The notes: generated from the letters alone by a model not told the origin. 49,027 bases of DNA from Acidobacteriota bacterium (GCA_005799825.1 SYFT01000063.1:1-49027); one strand, 5' to 3'. Shown: positions 8,979 through 20,700, counted from the first letter of the stretch. Made by a program: numbers and translations.

Positions 8979-11900
8979 CCGCCACGATGGTGCCTTGGCC
9001 GGGCGCACTGGTGAGCGAAATCGTCCCGCCGCACGACGTGATGTTCCGGCGGGCGTTGGCCAGGCCCAGGCCGGAACCGCCGGTCTTGGTGGAGAAGTGG
9101 GGCTCAAACGCGCGTGCCGCTGCCTCACTGGTCATGCCGATGCCGGTATCCGTGCACATCACCCGAACGTGACCGATGTCGTCTGCCGCAGTCGACAGCC
9201 TGACGCGGCCACCCGAGGGCATGGCCTGCAGCGCGTTTTCAATGAGGTTGGTAAGCGCCCGGGCCAGTAGCGTGCGATCGGCGCTGGCGTCCCGTGTGTC
9301 AGGCGCCACCTCGATCGAGATCTCGGTGTGCGAAGCGAGACCGGCGAGATACGGTTCCACCACTTCATACAGGAGGGCGGAGAGCGGGACGCGCTCGAGT
9401 TTCGGCACCGGCACAGCCGCGAACGAAGAGAAGTCGTTAGCCAGCTGCCGGAGCAATTTGACCTGTGTGAGCACCGTGCTGATGCACTGATCGAAGACGG
9501 CACCGAGCGGGCGTCCCTGGTCGACGTGCACGCGCTGCAGGTGCTCGGCTGCGAGCTGGATGGGGGTCAGGGGATTCTTGATGTCATGGGCCACCTGTCG
9601 AGACACGTCGGCCCAAGCCTTTAGTTCGTGCGTGCGGCCCAGTTCAGCGCGCTGTTCGCGCAGGGTGGCGGCCATGCCATTGAAGTCGTTTACCAGTCGG
9701 CGGAGTTCGTCGGCGGTGTCGGCCGCGATTCGCACGTTGAATTCACCCGCCGCGATTTGCCGCGTGGCACGGGTCAGCCGCTCAACCGGGTCGGAGACGC
9801 GCCGAGCGACAGAGGCGCCGATGAAGGCCGCAAGCAGGATCACCAGCAGCGCGCCGAGCAAGACGCCCCGGTTCAGATCGGTGATTGCGCGCTCGATGTC
9901 CTGCTGGCGCAGAGCCAGCGGCACACTGAGCACGGCATGGCGGCCCAGCGCAGGGACGGGTGCCGCTGCGACGAGGTAGCTGAACGAACCGGCGCGGTCT
10001 TCACCCGCAAACGACGGACGCCGCTCAAGGGCCACGGCACGGTAGGCGCGTGATGGCGTACGCGCTGGCAGCAGGCCCGATACAAAGAGATCGCGCTGTG
10101 ATGTTGCGCGTAGTCGCGGACCGTCGAACAGGTTGACATCCTGATTGATGACCTGCCCAATCCATACGAGGATGTCGTCGGTCGGCGGCACGTCCTGCAG
10201 CGCGATCGTATCTTCAAGGACACGTCGCGCGATGGTGGCGGCGGTCAGGGCCTCGGTTTCAACATCGCCCCGGAGTTTATTGCTCATGTAGGCGCTGAAG
10301 GAGAACGCAAATACCAGGACGGGCACCACGGCCGTAAACACAAAATACAGAAACAGCTTGCGGTAGAAGCTCGTACGGATTTCGACAATCAGCGCGCGCA
10401 GTGGTGCCACCCGGCGGCCGGCGATCGACGCGATGAGTATGCTGATGCCAAACAGCCACACGAACAACAGGGCGGCCAGCACAATACTTTCCGCCAGCTT
10501 GGTGAGGTGATCGAACAGGCGCGGAATGGGATATCCGAACGCATAGATGCCTGCGCGATCGTTCGCGAAGTACACCCGGAAGGTGTCGGTGTCAGCGGCA
10601 CGGGTCGTCCAGAAGGGGGTGCGCGATCGCTCGATCTGGCTGAGCAGGCTCTGGTCGAGCGACCACGTCGTTCGTCCTGAGGTAAACGTGGCCTGCCGGC
10701 CCCACCCGTAAACCACGGTCTGCACGCCATGCGGTCCGGTCTGCGGCGACTGGCTGGCCCGGCGTAGCAGGTCGTCGTACGGGTTGATCGCCGAGATGAA
10801 TGGTAACGCCCGATAGTCGAAGAGGACGTGGATGACGACCGACCCCGACGACCGGCCGGCGGCGTCGCAGAGGCTCCGCTCGGCATGCAGTGTGGCCTGC
10901 TCTCGGGCGGCAAACGAGGTGACTTCGCCGTACATTTCCCATTCACAACGGGTCTCGGTCGACGATAGGTCGATGCCGTAGTCGGGTACATTCAGGGCGA
11001 ATCGGCTGCGAAGCTGTCCATCGCGGCCGTACAGCTCAAGGGCTGATGTGAGGCGCGATCGTGAGAGCCCCGTCTGGCTCCACACGAGGAATGCGGCGTC
11101 CGAGGATGGACTCCGCGGTTCACCCGGTGCCGGGGCCAGCAGCGCTGAGAGGTCAGGCAGTCGATCCACAGCCTCAGTGGCCTTTACCAGGTCCGACCTG
11201 AGTTGCTCAGGCAGACCCATTGTGGTGGGCGCGTGCACGCTCTCAATCTGGCGCTCGGTGCTGCGATTGGCAGAGAAGGCGACAATCGGATACCAGATCG
11301 TGGCTGGAATGACGGCTGCGGCGCACAGCGACAAGAGACGGGAGGAGGGGCACGCGTGGCGATAGAAGTGCCGCAGGCCGGAGGCCGACAACGCAAACAG
11401 CGCGGCGACTGCGGCCACGCCCACCAAGGCCGGTGTGGGCAGCGGTGACCAGGCGTTGGGCACGGCGCCAATCGCGGTAGGCATCACCCAGGCCGCGCCT
11501 GCCAGCACAGCCGGGAGCGGTCGCTTCCAGGACACGCGCCAGCGCTCGGCTGATTGCGCCAGCATTGTGGCAACGGCCCAGACGCTGGCAAACGCGAGCA
11601 GGTGACGTGCGGCGTGTGCGGCGAGCACGGCGGCGTTGGGTGGGAACAATGGCGACGCTAAGCGGTCATAACCGACTTCGGTCAACTGGCGATCAATGGT
11701 CCAGAAGGTGAGCCACAGGATCGCCGCCGTCAGCAGTCCTCCGCCAAGAAACTCCGACCACATGACAACACCCGAGCCGCCAGACAGCGGCCGTCGGGCT
11801 GTGGCCCGCCACCACGCGGCCACGGGCAGTGTGAGCGTGAGGCCGACAGCCGTAAGGGCGGCAATCGCCGTGACCCCCACGAGCGGCAGGCCGGCCAGTG

Positions 11901-12747
11901 CGCCGATCCAGACAAACAGTCCGCCGGCGGCGATCACAAGTATCGGGGCGGCGAACTGAAAGCGTCGGCGCTGGCTCTGGACCAGACCGGCCGCAAGGAT
12001 GAGCAGCGCGCCCACCAATGGAAGGATGCCGGCGAGCAGGACCCGGCGACGGAATTCCCTGCGCGCAACGTCAAGTTCAGCGGGGGCAAAGACAATATCG
12101 AGCAGCGCCGTGTTGTCGGCGGAGAGGACGGTCGTCTGGATCACGCCAGAGACCGCCGACGGGGTCGCGCTCGAGGACACCACCTGTACCGGCCCGAGCG
12201 AAGTCTGCAGGCGGTATTCACCGAGGCTGGGGTGCAGGCCTCCCGTCGTGGACAGCACCTGCTCGGCTGCCACCACACCCACGCGCCGTGAGTCAATGCG
12301 CACGGGATGCCACGCGACCAATCGCAGGCCCAGCGTGTCCTGAGCCACAAACAGGGCTGGGGTCTCCAGCGCCAGCGGGGGCACCTCGAGGTCTTCAGCC
12401 GGTCCGTCGTTCCACGCAAGGACACGGAACGTCCCGGTTCCCGTCGGGACATAGACGGTCAGCGCGGCATCGGGCGAGACGGGAAGCGCTGCAAACAATT
12501 CGGCGATGCGGTCCCGATCCGTCGTGGCTGCGTCGATGAGTGTGGCGCTGGCCGCCACCTGAGCTGCGGCTCCACGCAACTGGCCGGCCCTGTGGGCGAG
12601 GCGGGCCCGCACTTCAGACTGTAGATGTGTGGAAGCCGTATCAGGGCTGGAGCCGAAACGCACGAGCTCCCACACCGCCCCCCCCGTCACGATGACGATG
12701 GCGGCTGCAAGAGCCAGGGCGAGAAGGCGAACAGACGAGGAGAGCAC
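8932..12747 (-). CDS. Large NtrY-like sensor histidine kinase with several membrane/extracytoplasmic modules, HAMP, HisKA and HATPase_c
   Basis: H-box DVSRQVAHDIKNPLTPIQLAAEHLQR, N-box LTNLIENALQAMP, DTGIGM, GGSGLGLANARRNI; HAMP ARRVSDPVERLTRATRQIAAGEFNVRI; several TM clusters upstream. Confidence 0.9.
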   Translation of the reverse strand: MLSSSVRLLALALAAAIVIVTGGAVWELVRFGSSPDTASTHLQSEVRARLAHRAGQLRGAAAQVAASATLIDAATTDRDRIAELFAALPVSPDAALTVYVPTGTGTFRVLAWNDGPAEDLEVPPLALETPALFVAQDTLGLRLVAWHPVRIDSRRVGVVAAEQVLSTTGGLHPSLGEYRLQTSLGPVQVVSSSATPSAVSGVIQTTVLSADNTALLDIVFAPAELDVARREFRRRVLLAGILPLVGALLILAAGLVQSQRRRFQFAAPILVIAAGGLFVWIGALAGLPLVGVTAIAALTAVGLTLTLPVAAWWRATARRPLSGGSGVVMWSEFLGGGLLTAAILWLTFWTIDRQLTEVGYDRLASPLFPPNAAVLAAHAARHLLAFASVWAVATMLAQSAERWRVSWKRPLPAVLAGAAWVMPTAIGAVPNAWSPLPTPALVGVAAVAALFALSASGLRHFYRHACPSSRLLSLCAAAVIPATIWYPIVAFSANRSTERQIESVHAPTTMGLPEQLRSDLVKATEAVDRLPDLSALLAPAPGEPRSPSSDAAFLVWSQTGLSRSRLTSALELYGRDGQLRSRFALNVPDYGIDLSSTETRCEWEMYGEVTSFAAREQATLHAERSLCDAAGRSSGSVVIHVLFDYRALPFISAINPYDDLLRRASQSPQTGPHGVQTVVYGWGRQATFTSGRTTWSLDQSLLSQIERSRTPFWTTRAADTDTFRVYFANDRAGIYAFGYPIPRLFDHLTKLAESIVLAALLFVWLFGISILIASIAGRRVAPLRALIVEIRTSFYRKLFLYFVFTAVVPVLVFAFSFSAYMSNKLRGDVETEALTAATIARRVLEDTIALQDVPPTDDILVWIGQVINQDVNLFDGPRLRATSQRDLFVSGLLPARTPSRAYRAVALERRPSFAGEDRAGSFSYLVAAAPVPALGRHAVLSVPLALRQQDIERAITDLNRGVLLGALLVILLAAFIGASVARRVSDPVERLTRATRQIAAGEFNVRIAADTADELRRLVNDFNGMAATLREQRAELGRTHELKAWADVSRQVAHDIKNPLTPIQLAAEHLQRVHVDQGRPLGAVFDQCISTVLTQVKLLRQLANDFSSFAAVPVPKLERVPLSALLYEVVEPYLAGLASHTEISIEVAPDTRDASADRTLLARALTNLIENALQAMPSGGRVRLSTAADDIGHVRVMCTDTGIGMTSEAAARAFEPHFSTKTGGSGLGLANARRNITSCGGTISLTSAPGQGTIVAVRLPATEPDDARGSE

Positions 12748-12813
12748 CGGTAACCGGGGCAGCTGAGCCGTCCGGCCGCAGGATATCAGAGAAGCGCTGG
12801 GCTATACTCGTCG

Positions 12814-13848
12814 GTGTCCCTCACCATTGTCCGTGGCAGCCTCGGCGGTTTGCCGTTACGGGCCGCGCTCAGGCGAGGCGCGTTGGTCGCCGCTGCAAAC
12901 TGGCCTGTCGTCCTCGCGCAGTTCGTCTCGGTGTCCGTCTGCCGGCTGGCGTTGGCCGTTCCGGTGATTAGCGGCGCGTTCATGGTGGCGGTGCTCGCTG
13001 AAGCCGACGTTCGCACGATGTTTGCGGACGGCATCACATCCGCCACGGGCCGGGTCATCACCTCGTTGCTGCATCGACCGATGGCGCTCTGGAGTTTCGT
13101 GGGGGCGCTGGGAGTGGTGGCGGCCGGCAGCGGCGTGGTGTCGTGGCTCACACAGGCCGGCGTGAGGGGCATCCTTAATCGCGGTGAACATCTCGCCGAC
13201 GATTTGCAGGAACCACCGTTCCGATTCGAGGCCTTTAGCCGGGCCGGGGCATTCAGCTTGGAGGCGTTCATGTCGGCCGTGAATCACCTTGGACGGCGGT
13301 ATGTGCTCGTGGGCGCATGGCTGTACGTCGCGTATGGAATGGTTGGTGCAGGCGCGATCGGCGGCCTCGTCCTTGCCGCACGGCTGGCTGGCCGTCCGGG
13401 GTGGTCGATGGTGCTGCCCGTGTCGGCCCTGGGGGTCACTGCGGTAGCGCTCGTGATGGTGGCGGCGTTGCAGCTCGCGCATGCGCTCCTGCAGATCATC
13501 ATGGCGACCGACGACTGCCGCCTCAGTTCGGCGGTCAAGCACCTTCGGGTGTTTCTGCTGCACGACGCGCGGCAGGTGCTGGGCATCTTCAGTGTGGTGC
13601 TCGTGCTTATGTTGCTGGCTACTGCCGCCTCGGTGCTGGCTACTGCAGGACTCGCGCTGGTGGCATGGGTGCCGTTTGTCGGGCTGGCGGTTGTCCCGCT
13701 CCAGTTGGCCGCGTGGTTGGTGCGTGGTGTCGTATTTCACTATATGGATCTGTCGGCATGGGCGGCCTACCAGAGCCAGTACCGGCGTTATGCCGAGCCT
13801 GCGTCGGCGGGGAGCGGCCCCAACGGGAGCAGGAGGTTTCTCGTATGA
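12814..13848 (+). CDS. Uncharacterised polytopic membrane protein
   Basis: 344 aa ORF with multiple hydrophobic segments, GTG start, 4-nt stop/start overlap (ATGA) with the downstream aminotransferase gene. Confidence 0.75.
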   Translation: MSLTIVRGSLGGLPLRAALRRGALVAAANWPVVLAQFVSVSVCRLALAVPVISGAFMVAVLAEADVRTMFADGITSATGRVITSLLHRPMALWSFVGALGVVAAGSGVVSWLTQAGVRGILNRGEHLADDLQEPPFRFEAFSRAGAFSLEAFMSAVNHLGRRYVLVGAWLYVAYGMVGAGAIGGLVLAARLAGRPGWSMVLPVSALGVTAVALVMVAALQLAHALLQIIMATDDCRLSSAVKHLRVFLLHDARQVLGIFSVVLVLMLLATAASVLATAGLALVAWVPFVGLAVVPLQLAAWLVRGVVFHYMDLSAWAAYQSQYRRYAEPASAGSGPNGSRRFLV

Positions 13849-15101
13849 CGAACTTCGACGCGTTTTTATCGTGCGCAGGCGAGACGATGCAGGAATCGGC
13901 GATTCGCAGGATGGGTTCGATGCTCGCTGATTCTCGCGATTTGGTGTCGTTTGCTCCCGGATATCCGGCCGAGGCGGCGTTTGTATGGGACGACTTGCGC
14001 GCGATCGCCGATGACGTATTGTCGAGTCGGCGGGAGTCGGTCCTGCAATACGGCGCGACGCGGGGCTATCGGCCGCTGCTCGAGTCCATCACACGCATCA
14101 TGGCTGAGCGGGGGATCAGCGCGCCGCTCGAGCAGTTGGTCGTCACCAACGGTTCCCAGCAGGGCCTAGACCTCACCGCGCGAGTGCTACTCGATCGCGG
14201 CGACGTCGTGTTGGTTGAACTGCCCACCTATTCCGGTGCGATTTCTGCGTTCCGTGGCGTGGGCGCCGAGCTGGTCGGCGTGCGGCAGGATGCCGACGGC
14301 TGTGACCTCAACGAGCTCGACACCGCCCTGGTGCGGTTGCGGGCTGAGGGCCGCCGCGTGAAGTTCTTCTACACCGTCCCGAATTTCCAGAACCCGACCG
14401 GGTTACTGGTGGGCCTCGACAAGCGGCAACGCCTGCTCGAGTGGGCTGAACGCCGCGATGTGCTGGTGGTCGAGGACGATCCCTATCGGGACGTGTATTT
14501 CACCGATGTGACCAAGGAGGCTGACACGCGAGCGTTGGCCGCCGATGACACCAGTGGCCGCGTGATCTACATGAGCAGCTTTTCCAAAACTCTGGTGCCG
14601 GGCCTGCGTGTCGGCTGGCTCAGCGCGGCTCCCGAATTGGTCGGCCGGTTTGAACTGGCCAAGCAGGCCACCGACTTGTGCAGTGGCGCGCTGGGGCAGC
14701 AGATCGTCAACGAAGCGTGCCGGCGCGGCGTGCTGGCCCGGCAGTTGCCGCGGCTGCGCGCCCTCTATCAGGAGAAACGCGACGTCATGGTGGATGCGCT
14801 GTCCCGCGCGTGCGGCGACGCCCTGACGTGGGACATACCGAGGGGCGGCTTCTTTCTCTGGGCGCGCCTCCGTGGCCCGATCGACGGCGACGCACTCCTG
14901 CCGCGGGCGCTCGCGCGCGGCGTCATCTACGTGGCGGGTAGCGCGTTTTTTGTGTCGGGGGCCGAGCGGCAGTTCATCCGGCTGTCCTTCTCGTCTCCAC
15001 CGGCCGATCAGATCCATGAAGGGGTGCGGCGGCTCGCCGGCGCCCTCAGCGACGCACGGAAGGCGGCGTCAGCCCCAGCGGCGGCCCCGGCGGCGCGGTA
15101 G
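13845..15101 (+). CDS. PLP-dependent aminotransferase (class I/II, MocR/2-aminoadipate aminotransferase-like, no HTH domain)
   Basis: NGSQQGLDLTARVLLDRGDVVLVE, FQNPTG, VVEDDPYRD, SSFSKTLVPGLRVGW PLP-Lys motif. Start set at MTNFDAFL. Confidence 0.92.
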   Translation: MTNFDAFLSCAGETMQESAIRRMGSMLADSRDLVSFAPGYPAEAAFVWDDLRAIADDVLSSRRESVLQYGATRGYRPLLESITRIMAERGISAPLEQLVVTNGSQQGLDLTARVLLDRGDVVLVELPTYSGAISAFRGVGAELVGVRQDADGCDLNELDTALVRLRAEGRRVKFFYTVPNFQNPTGLLVGLDKRQRLLEWAERRDVLVVEDDPYRDVYFTDVTKEADTRALAADDTSGRVIYMSSFSKTLVPGLRVGWLSAAPELVGRFELAKQATDLCSGALGQQIVNEACRRGVLARQLPRLRALYQEKRDVMVDALSRACGDALTWDIPRGGFFLWARLRGPIDGDALLPRALARGVIYVAGSAFFVSGAERQFIRLSFSSPPADQIHEGVRRLAGALSDARKAASAPAAAPAAR

Positions 15102-16176
15102 CCGCAATCGTGGCCGGTAGGCCGGTGGCCTGATAGGCCGTCACCGTCAGCTCCGATGCTGCAGAGTTAGTCATCGCCATTCGCAGGCGACTGCCGGTGC
15201 CCGACGAGGTCAGACCGCCGAGCACGCTGGCGTCTTCAGCGGCCCCGGGCAGTCGTCCGGCCCGGTCGCCTGCGTTTGTGAAGATCCGGATCTCCCCGTT
15301 CGACTGCGGCACAAATACCCGACCGGCATCAACCAGCAACCCGTCCACAACTCGCGCCGCCACGGTGTGGCGCCATCGCTGGTGCCCGTTGAAGGCGTGC
15401 GCGCGCACGGAGTTGTCGATGGTCGTCGCATAGATGTGGCGATTGTCGACGGCCAGGCGCCCCACGACGGGCATCCCAAACGGGTAGTCCCACTCCTCGC
15501 GGCCATCGCGCTGCCGCAGGCAGATCAGGCGCCCGTCCTGGCCGACGATAAACACCCGGCCGACCGCGGCCAGCACCTGAACAGGCCGCGTGCCGATCCT
15601 CGTTGCCCAACGCGAACCGCCGTCCGTGACGCGCCAGCCGGTAACTCGTCCGTCCGCCAGCCCCGCCACTAGGAGGTCGCCGTCAATGGACACCGGTGTC
15701 GAGAGCGGCGCGCCGAGTTCAGCGTTCCAGACAACGCGGCCGAGCGATGCGTTTACTCCACTCAATATGCCTGCCTCGGCGGCGACGATCAGCCAGCCCG
15801 ACCGTGCGGTCGGGGCGTTCGACAGTGGCCCAGTGGGCAGGCGCCATTCCAGGACGCCGGTCAGCTCCGACAGCGCGTGCACCTGCTCCTCGGCCGCAAT
15901 AAATACCCGGCCCTCGTCGATCACCGGTGCAACGGTCGCATCGAGGTCGCTGATCCAGGTCGGCGCACCGTCTTTCCACGCATGTGCTGCAATCCGGGTC
16001 GGTTCCACGACAAGCAGGCGAGTCTCCCCGACGACGAGGGAAAACTGATCGCCAAAGGGGAAAGGACGCGTCCACGCGGTGTCGATGGGCCACACCGGGT
16101 CTTGAGCCGCTGCCACCACCAGCGCCGCCGAGAAGAGGGGCGCAGCGAGCCGGAAGGCCGCGCGGGTGATGCTCAC
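15046..16176 (-). CDS. Exported PQQ-like beta-propeller repeat protein (BamB-like)
   Basis: Signal-peptide-like N-terminus; repeated propeller blades ([69 protein letters not shown]). Confidence 0.83.
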   Translation of the reverse strand: MSITRAAFRLAAPLFSAALVVAAAQDPVWPIDTAWTRPFPFGDQFSLVVGETRLLVVEPTRIAAHAWKDGAPTWISDLDATVAPVIDEGRVFIAAEEQVHALSELTGVLEWRLPTGPLSNAPTARSGWLIVAAEAGILSGVNASLGRVVWNAELGAPLSTPVSIDGDLLVAGLADGRVTGWRVTDGGSRWATRIGTRPVQVLAAVGRVFIVGQDGRLICLRQRDGREEWDYPFGMPVVGRLAVDNRHIYATTIDNSVRAHAFNGHQRWRHTVAARVVDGLLVDAGRVFVPQSNGEIRIFTNAGDRAGRLPGAAEDASVLGGLTSSGTGSRLRMAMTNSAASELTVTAYQATGLPATIAATAPPGPPLGLTPPSVRR

Positions 16177-16181
16177 CCGCT

Positions 16182-16187
16182 TATACT
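16182..16187 (+). promoter_or_regulatory. Candidate -10 element (TATACT) upstream of guaA
   Basis: TATACT about 30 nt upstream of the guaA GTG start, in the short divergent region with the PQQ-protein gene; no clear -35 seen. Confidence 0.35.
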
Positions 16188-16217
16188 AGCGGCATTCCTT
16201 CTGCTTGGCCCATACCA

Positions 16218-17756
16218 GTGACCCACCAGACCATCCTCGTTCTTGACTTCGGTTCCCAGTACACGCAACTCATTGCCCGGCGGCTCCGAGAGTTCTCGGT
16301 GTACTCGGAGATCGTGCCGTTTCACACGTCCATCGCCGAGCTCGCTCGCCATCGACCGGCTGGCATCATTTTGTCGGGCGGCCCCCGTAGCGTGTCTGAA
16401 ACCGGGGCACCGCGCCCCGACCCAGGGATGTGGGCGATGGGCGTGCCGGTCCTTGGCATCTGTTACGGCATGCAGGTGATGACCGACACATTCGGTGGGA
16501 CCGTGGAGCCCGCACCACAACGCGAGTTTGGTCTCGCCGTGGTGGAAGCGTCCGGCGCGGCGAGCCCACTGTTCACGGGAGTATCGGCTTCGCTGCGCGT
16601 GTGGGCGAGCCACGGAGACTGCGTGGCTGCCGCTCCGGACGGATTCGACGTGCTGGCGACCTCGGTGAATGCCCCGGTGGCCGCGATGCAGGACGAGTCA
16701 CGCCGGCTGTATGCGTTGCTGTTTCATCCGGAGGTGGTGCACACGGAGCAGGGCGCGACGATCCTCCACAATTTTGCATTCGACGTCTGCGGGTGCCGTG
16801 GCGACTGGACGATGGCCGGGTTCGTGGAAGAGAGCGTGGCGCGCATTCAGGCCACGGTGGGCGACGGCCGCGTGGTGTGCGGTTTGTCTGGTGGCGTCGA
16901 CTCGACGGTGGCCGCACTCCTCATACACAAGGCAATTGGCGATCGACTGACCTGCATCTTTGTGGACAACGGCCTGTTGCGGCTCAATGAAGCGGTGCAG
17001 GTGCGCACGCGGTTCGAGCGGCTCGGTTTGCAGCTCGACTTTGTCGACGCGACAGAGTTGTTCCTAACGCGGCTGGCGGGTGTCAGCGATCCCGAGAAGA
17101 AGCGGAAGATCATCGGCGCCGCATTCATCGATGTGTTCGAAGAGCGAGCGAACCTGCTCGGAGGTTTTAGATTCCTTGCGCAGGGCACGTTGTATCCTGA
17201 CGTGATCGAAAGCGTGTCGGTGCTCGGCCCGTCAGCCGTGATCAAGAGCCATCACAACGTGGGCGGCCTGCCCAAACGCCTCAACTTCACACTTGTCGAA
17301 CCGTTGCGCGAGTTGTTCAAGGACGAAGTCCGCGCGGTAGGTACGACGCTCGGCCTCGACGACGAGTTTGTGTGGCGGCAGCCGTTTCCAGGCCCGGGCC
17401 TGGCAGTGCGCCTCCTGGGGCCGATTAGTCCCGATAAGCTTCGGTTGTTGCAGTTGGCCGACGCAATCGTCGCGGACGAAATCCGTCGCGCAGGCTGGTA
17501 TCGGCGCGTCTGGCAGTCGTTCGCCGTCTTGCTGCCGGTGCAGAGCGTCGGCGTGATGGGTGATGAGCGCACCTACGAATACACCATCGCGGTGCGAGCG
17601 GTCGAAAGCCGAGACGGCATGACCGCGGACTGGGCACGCTTGCCGCATGAGCTGCTCGGCGCCATCTCGTCGCGTATCGTGAATGAAGTACGCGGCATCA
17701 ACCGTGTCGTGTACGACATCAGTTCGAAGCCGCCGGCCACGATCGAGTGGGAATAG
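16218..17756 (+). CDS. guaA: GMP synthase (glutamine-hydrolysing)
   Basis: [38 protein letters not shown]-terminal [11 protein letters not shown]. Confidence 0.98.
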   Translation: MTHQTILVLDFGSQYTQLIARRLREFSVYSEIVPFHTSIAELARHRPAGIILSGGPRSVSETGAPRPDPGMWAMGVPVLGICYGMQVMTDTFGGTVEPAPQREFGLAVVEASGAASPLFTGVSASLRVWASHGDCVAAAPDGFDVLATSVNAPVAAMQDESRRLYALLFHPEVVHTEQGATILHNFAFDVCGCRGDWTMAGFVEESVARIQATVGDGRVVCGLSGGVDSTVAALLIHKAIGDRLTCIFVDNGLLRLNEAVQVRTRFERLGLQLDFVDATELFLTRLAGVSDPEKKRKIIGAAFIDVFEERANLLGGFRFLAQGTLYPDVIESVSVLGPSAVIKSHHNVGGLPKRLNFTLVEPLRELFKDEVRAVGTTLGLDDEFVWRQPFPGPGLAVRLLGPISPDKLRLLQLADAIVADEIRRAGWYRRVWQSFAVLLPVQSVGVMGDERTYEYTIAVRAVESRDGMTADWARLPHELLGAISSRIVNEVRGINRVVYDISSKPPATIEWE

Positions 17757-17758
17757 GG

Positions 17759-20700
17759 ATGGCCGAGTTCGTCCATCTGCACCTGCATACGGAGTTCTCG
17801 CTGCTCGATGGCGTCTGCCGCATCGGCGAGATGCTGGACCGTGCGGTTGAACTGAAGATGCCCGCCGTAGCGGTGACCGAGCACGGCAACATGTTCTCGG
17901 CGGTCTCGTTCTTCGACGAAGCGAACAGGCGCGGCATTAAGCCGATTCTCGGTTGCGAGGTGTACATCGCTCCGGGCGACCGCCGTGATCGCTCAGGCAC
18001 GCCAGGCGAGACAGCCAATCACCTGGTGCTGCTCTCTGAGACGACCGAAGGGTTCCACAACCTGATGAAGCTTGTGTCCTCGGGCTACACCGAGGGCTTC
18101 TACTACAAGCCCAGAATCGACAAGGACCTGCTCGCCCAGCACGCAAAAGGGCTGATCGGACTCAGCAGCTGCCTCAAGGGTGAAGTGGCGACCGGCCTCC
18201 GCACTGACCAGGCGCGCAAGGCGATGGACGCTGCGGCGCGCTATCGCGACATCCTGGGACCGGAGAATTTCTTTCTGGAGATGCAGTATCAGGGTATCGA
18301 AGACCAGCGCATCGTCAACACGGGCCTTCTGCCTATTGCACGCGACCTTGGACTGCCGCTTGTGGCGACCAATGACGTGCACTATCTAAAACACACTGAC
18401 CAGCACCCACACGACATCCTGCTGTGTATTGGCACCGGGAAAAACGTCAGCGACGAGAAGCGCCTGAAGTATCACGGGGATCAGTTCTTCCTGAAGACGG
18501 CTGAAGAGATGAGTGCAGTGTTTGGTGACCATCCAGACGCCTTGGCAAACACGCTGCGAATCGCCGACCGGTGCTCGGTTGACATTGCGAAGAACGTCAA
18601 CCATCTGCCCGACTTCGACGTGCCTCCAGGATTCACGGCCGGCTCGTACTTCGAGCACGTCGCGCGTGAGGGTTTCCGGGAACGGATGGTGCGGTGGCGT
18701 GAGATGGAGGGGCGGGGTGAACTGCGCCGCACGTTTGTTGAGTACGAGGCCCGGTTGCAGTACGAACTCGACATGATCCGGCAGATGAAATACGACGGGT
18801 ACTTCCTGATCGTCTGGGACTTCATCCGCCACGCGCGTGAACGTGGCATTCCCGTCGGACCGGGCCGCGGGTCTGCCGCGGGCAGTCTGGTGGCGTATTG
18901 CATGCGGATCACGGATGTCGATCCGCTGCACTTTGACCTGTACTTCGAACGATTCCTGAATCCCGAGCGCGTGACGTTGCCGGATATCGATATCGACTTC
19001 TGCGAACGGCGGCGCGCCGAAGTGATTCAGTACGTCACCCAGAAGTACGGCCGCGAAAACGTGGCGCAGATCATCACGTTCGGCACTATGAAGGCCCGCG
19101 CGGTGATCCGCGACGTCGGGCGCGTCATGGAGTTCCCGATTTCGGAAGTCGATCGCGTGGCCAAACTGATACCAGGCACTCTCGACATGAGCCTCGACAA
19201 GGCGATCGAGGAGGTGCCCGCGCTGGCCGATCTCGAGCGCAAGGACGAGCGCGTGCGGGAATTGCTGAAGGTGGCGCGCCGCCTCGAAGGGATGACGCGG
19301 CACGCGTCGGTGCACGCGGCGGGTGTCGTCATTGCGCCCAGGCAGGTGGTGGAGTTTGCCCCACTCTATCGGAGCCAGAAAGGCGAAATCACCACCCAGT
19401 GGGCCATGAAGGACATCGAGCGCGTGGGCCTGCTCAAGATGGACTTCCTCGGCCTGAGCACCTTGACGCTTCTCGACGATGCCGTCAAACACATCAAGGA
19501 GGCTACGGGCGACGTGGTGGATCTCGAGCATCTGGCGGTTGACGACGCGAAGACGTATCAGCTGTTTGCCAACGGACAAACCTACGGTGTCTTCCAGTTT
19601 GAAAGCTCGGGCATGCGCGAGACGCTGCGGAAGGCGAAGCCGGCATGCCTGGAAGACCTGATTGCGCTCAACGCGCTGTATCGGCCAGGCCCGTTGCGCG
19701 GCGGGGTTGTTGACGACTACATCAACCGGAAACACGGGCGCGTCGAGATCAAGTACGAACTGGCCCAGATGGAGCCAGTCCTCAAAGAGACCTACGGCGT
19801 CATCGCGTACCAGGAGCAGGTGATGCGGCTGGCCAGCGATCTGGCTGGCTTCACCCTGGGGCAGGCGGACGAACTGCGCCGCGCCATGGGCAAAAAAGAC
19901 GAAAAGAAGATGGAGGCCACCCGACTTCGCTTTATGTCCGGGTGCGCCGAGCGTGGCATTTCTGAGAAGAAGGCCACGAAGATCTTCCAGTTCATCGAAT
20001 TTTTTGCTGGCTACGGGTTCAACAAGTCGCACTCGACCGCCTACGCCTTATTGGCGTATCAGACCGGGTATCTCAAGGCGAACTACCCGCAGCACTTCAT
20101 GGCGGCGCTGCTGACCATCGAGTCGCAGACCGCAGAGAAAGTGGCGTTGTACCTCGCTGAGTGCCGCGAGTTGGGTGTCGCAGTGCGGCCGCCCGATATC
20201 AACGCTAGCGAGCTCCACTTCACCGTGCAGAAGGCGGACGGTCAGCCCGATGGCGTCAGGTTTGGACTCGGAGCGGTCAAAGGCGCCGGCGAAGGGGCGA
20301 TCGTGTCGCTGATAGCCGCGCGGGAAGCTCTGGGCGGAACGATTACATCGTTGTTCTCGCTGGCCGAGCATCTGGACCTGCGCCTGGTGAACAAGAAGGT
20401 GATCGAGAGCCTGATCAAGGCCGGCGCGTGCGACAACCTGGCCCCGGGCGGGCGCGAGCAGTACCTTCAGTGGCGGCCGCGCCTGCTGGCCGGCATTGAC
20501 CGCATCCTGGACCACGGTAACCGCCACCAGAAAGATCGCGATCAGGGCCAGTCACAGTTGTTCGGGAATGACGAGGAGAGTGCCGTCTCGCAGAACGATG
20601 CGGCGGTGTTGCCCGAGGCCTCGCCCTGGACCGAGACGCAGGCCCTGACCTTCGAAAAGGAAGCCCTGGGCCTCTACATCAGTGGGCACCCGCTCCAGCG

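Noticed and set aside
13317-13844. N-terminal extension of the aminotransferase ORF
   Set aside because: Arg/Gly-rich sequence out of frame with the overlapping membrane-protein gene; the authentic start is the ATG at 13845.
18386-20032. 548 aa ORF antisense to dnaE
   Set aside because: dnaE on the plus strand is unambiguous; long antisense ORFs are expected in high-GC coding DNA, and this translation has no recognisable domain.
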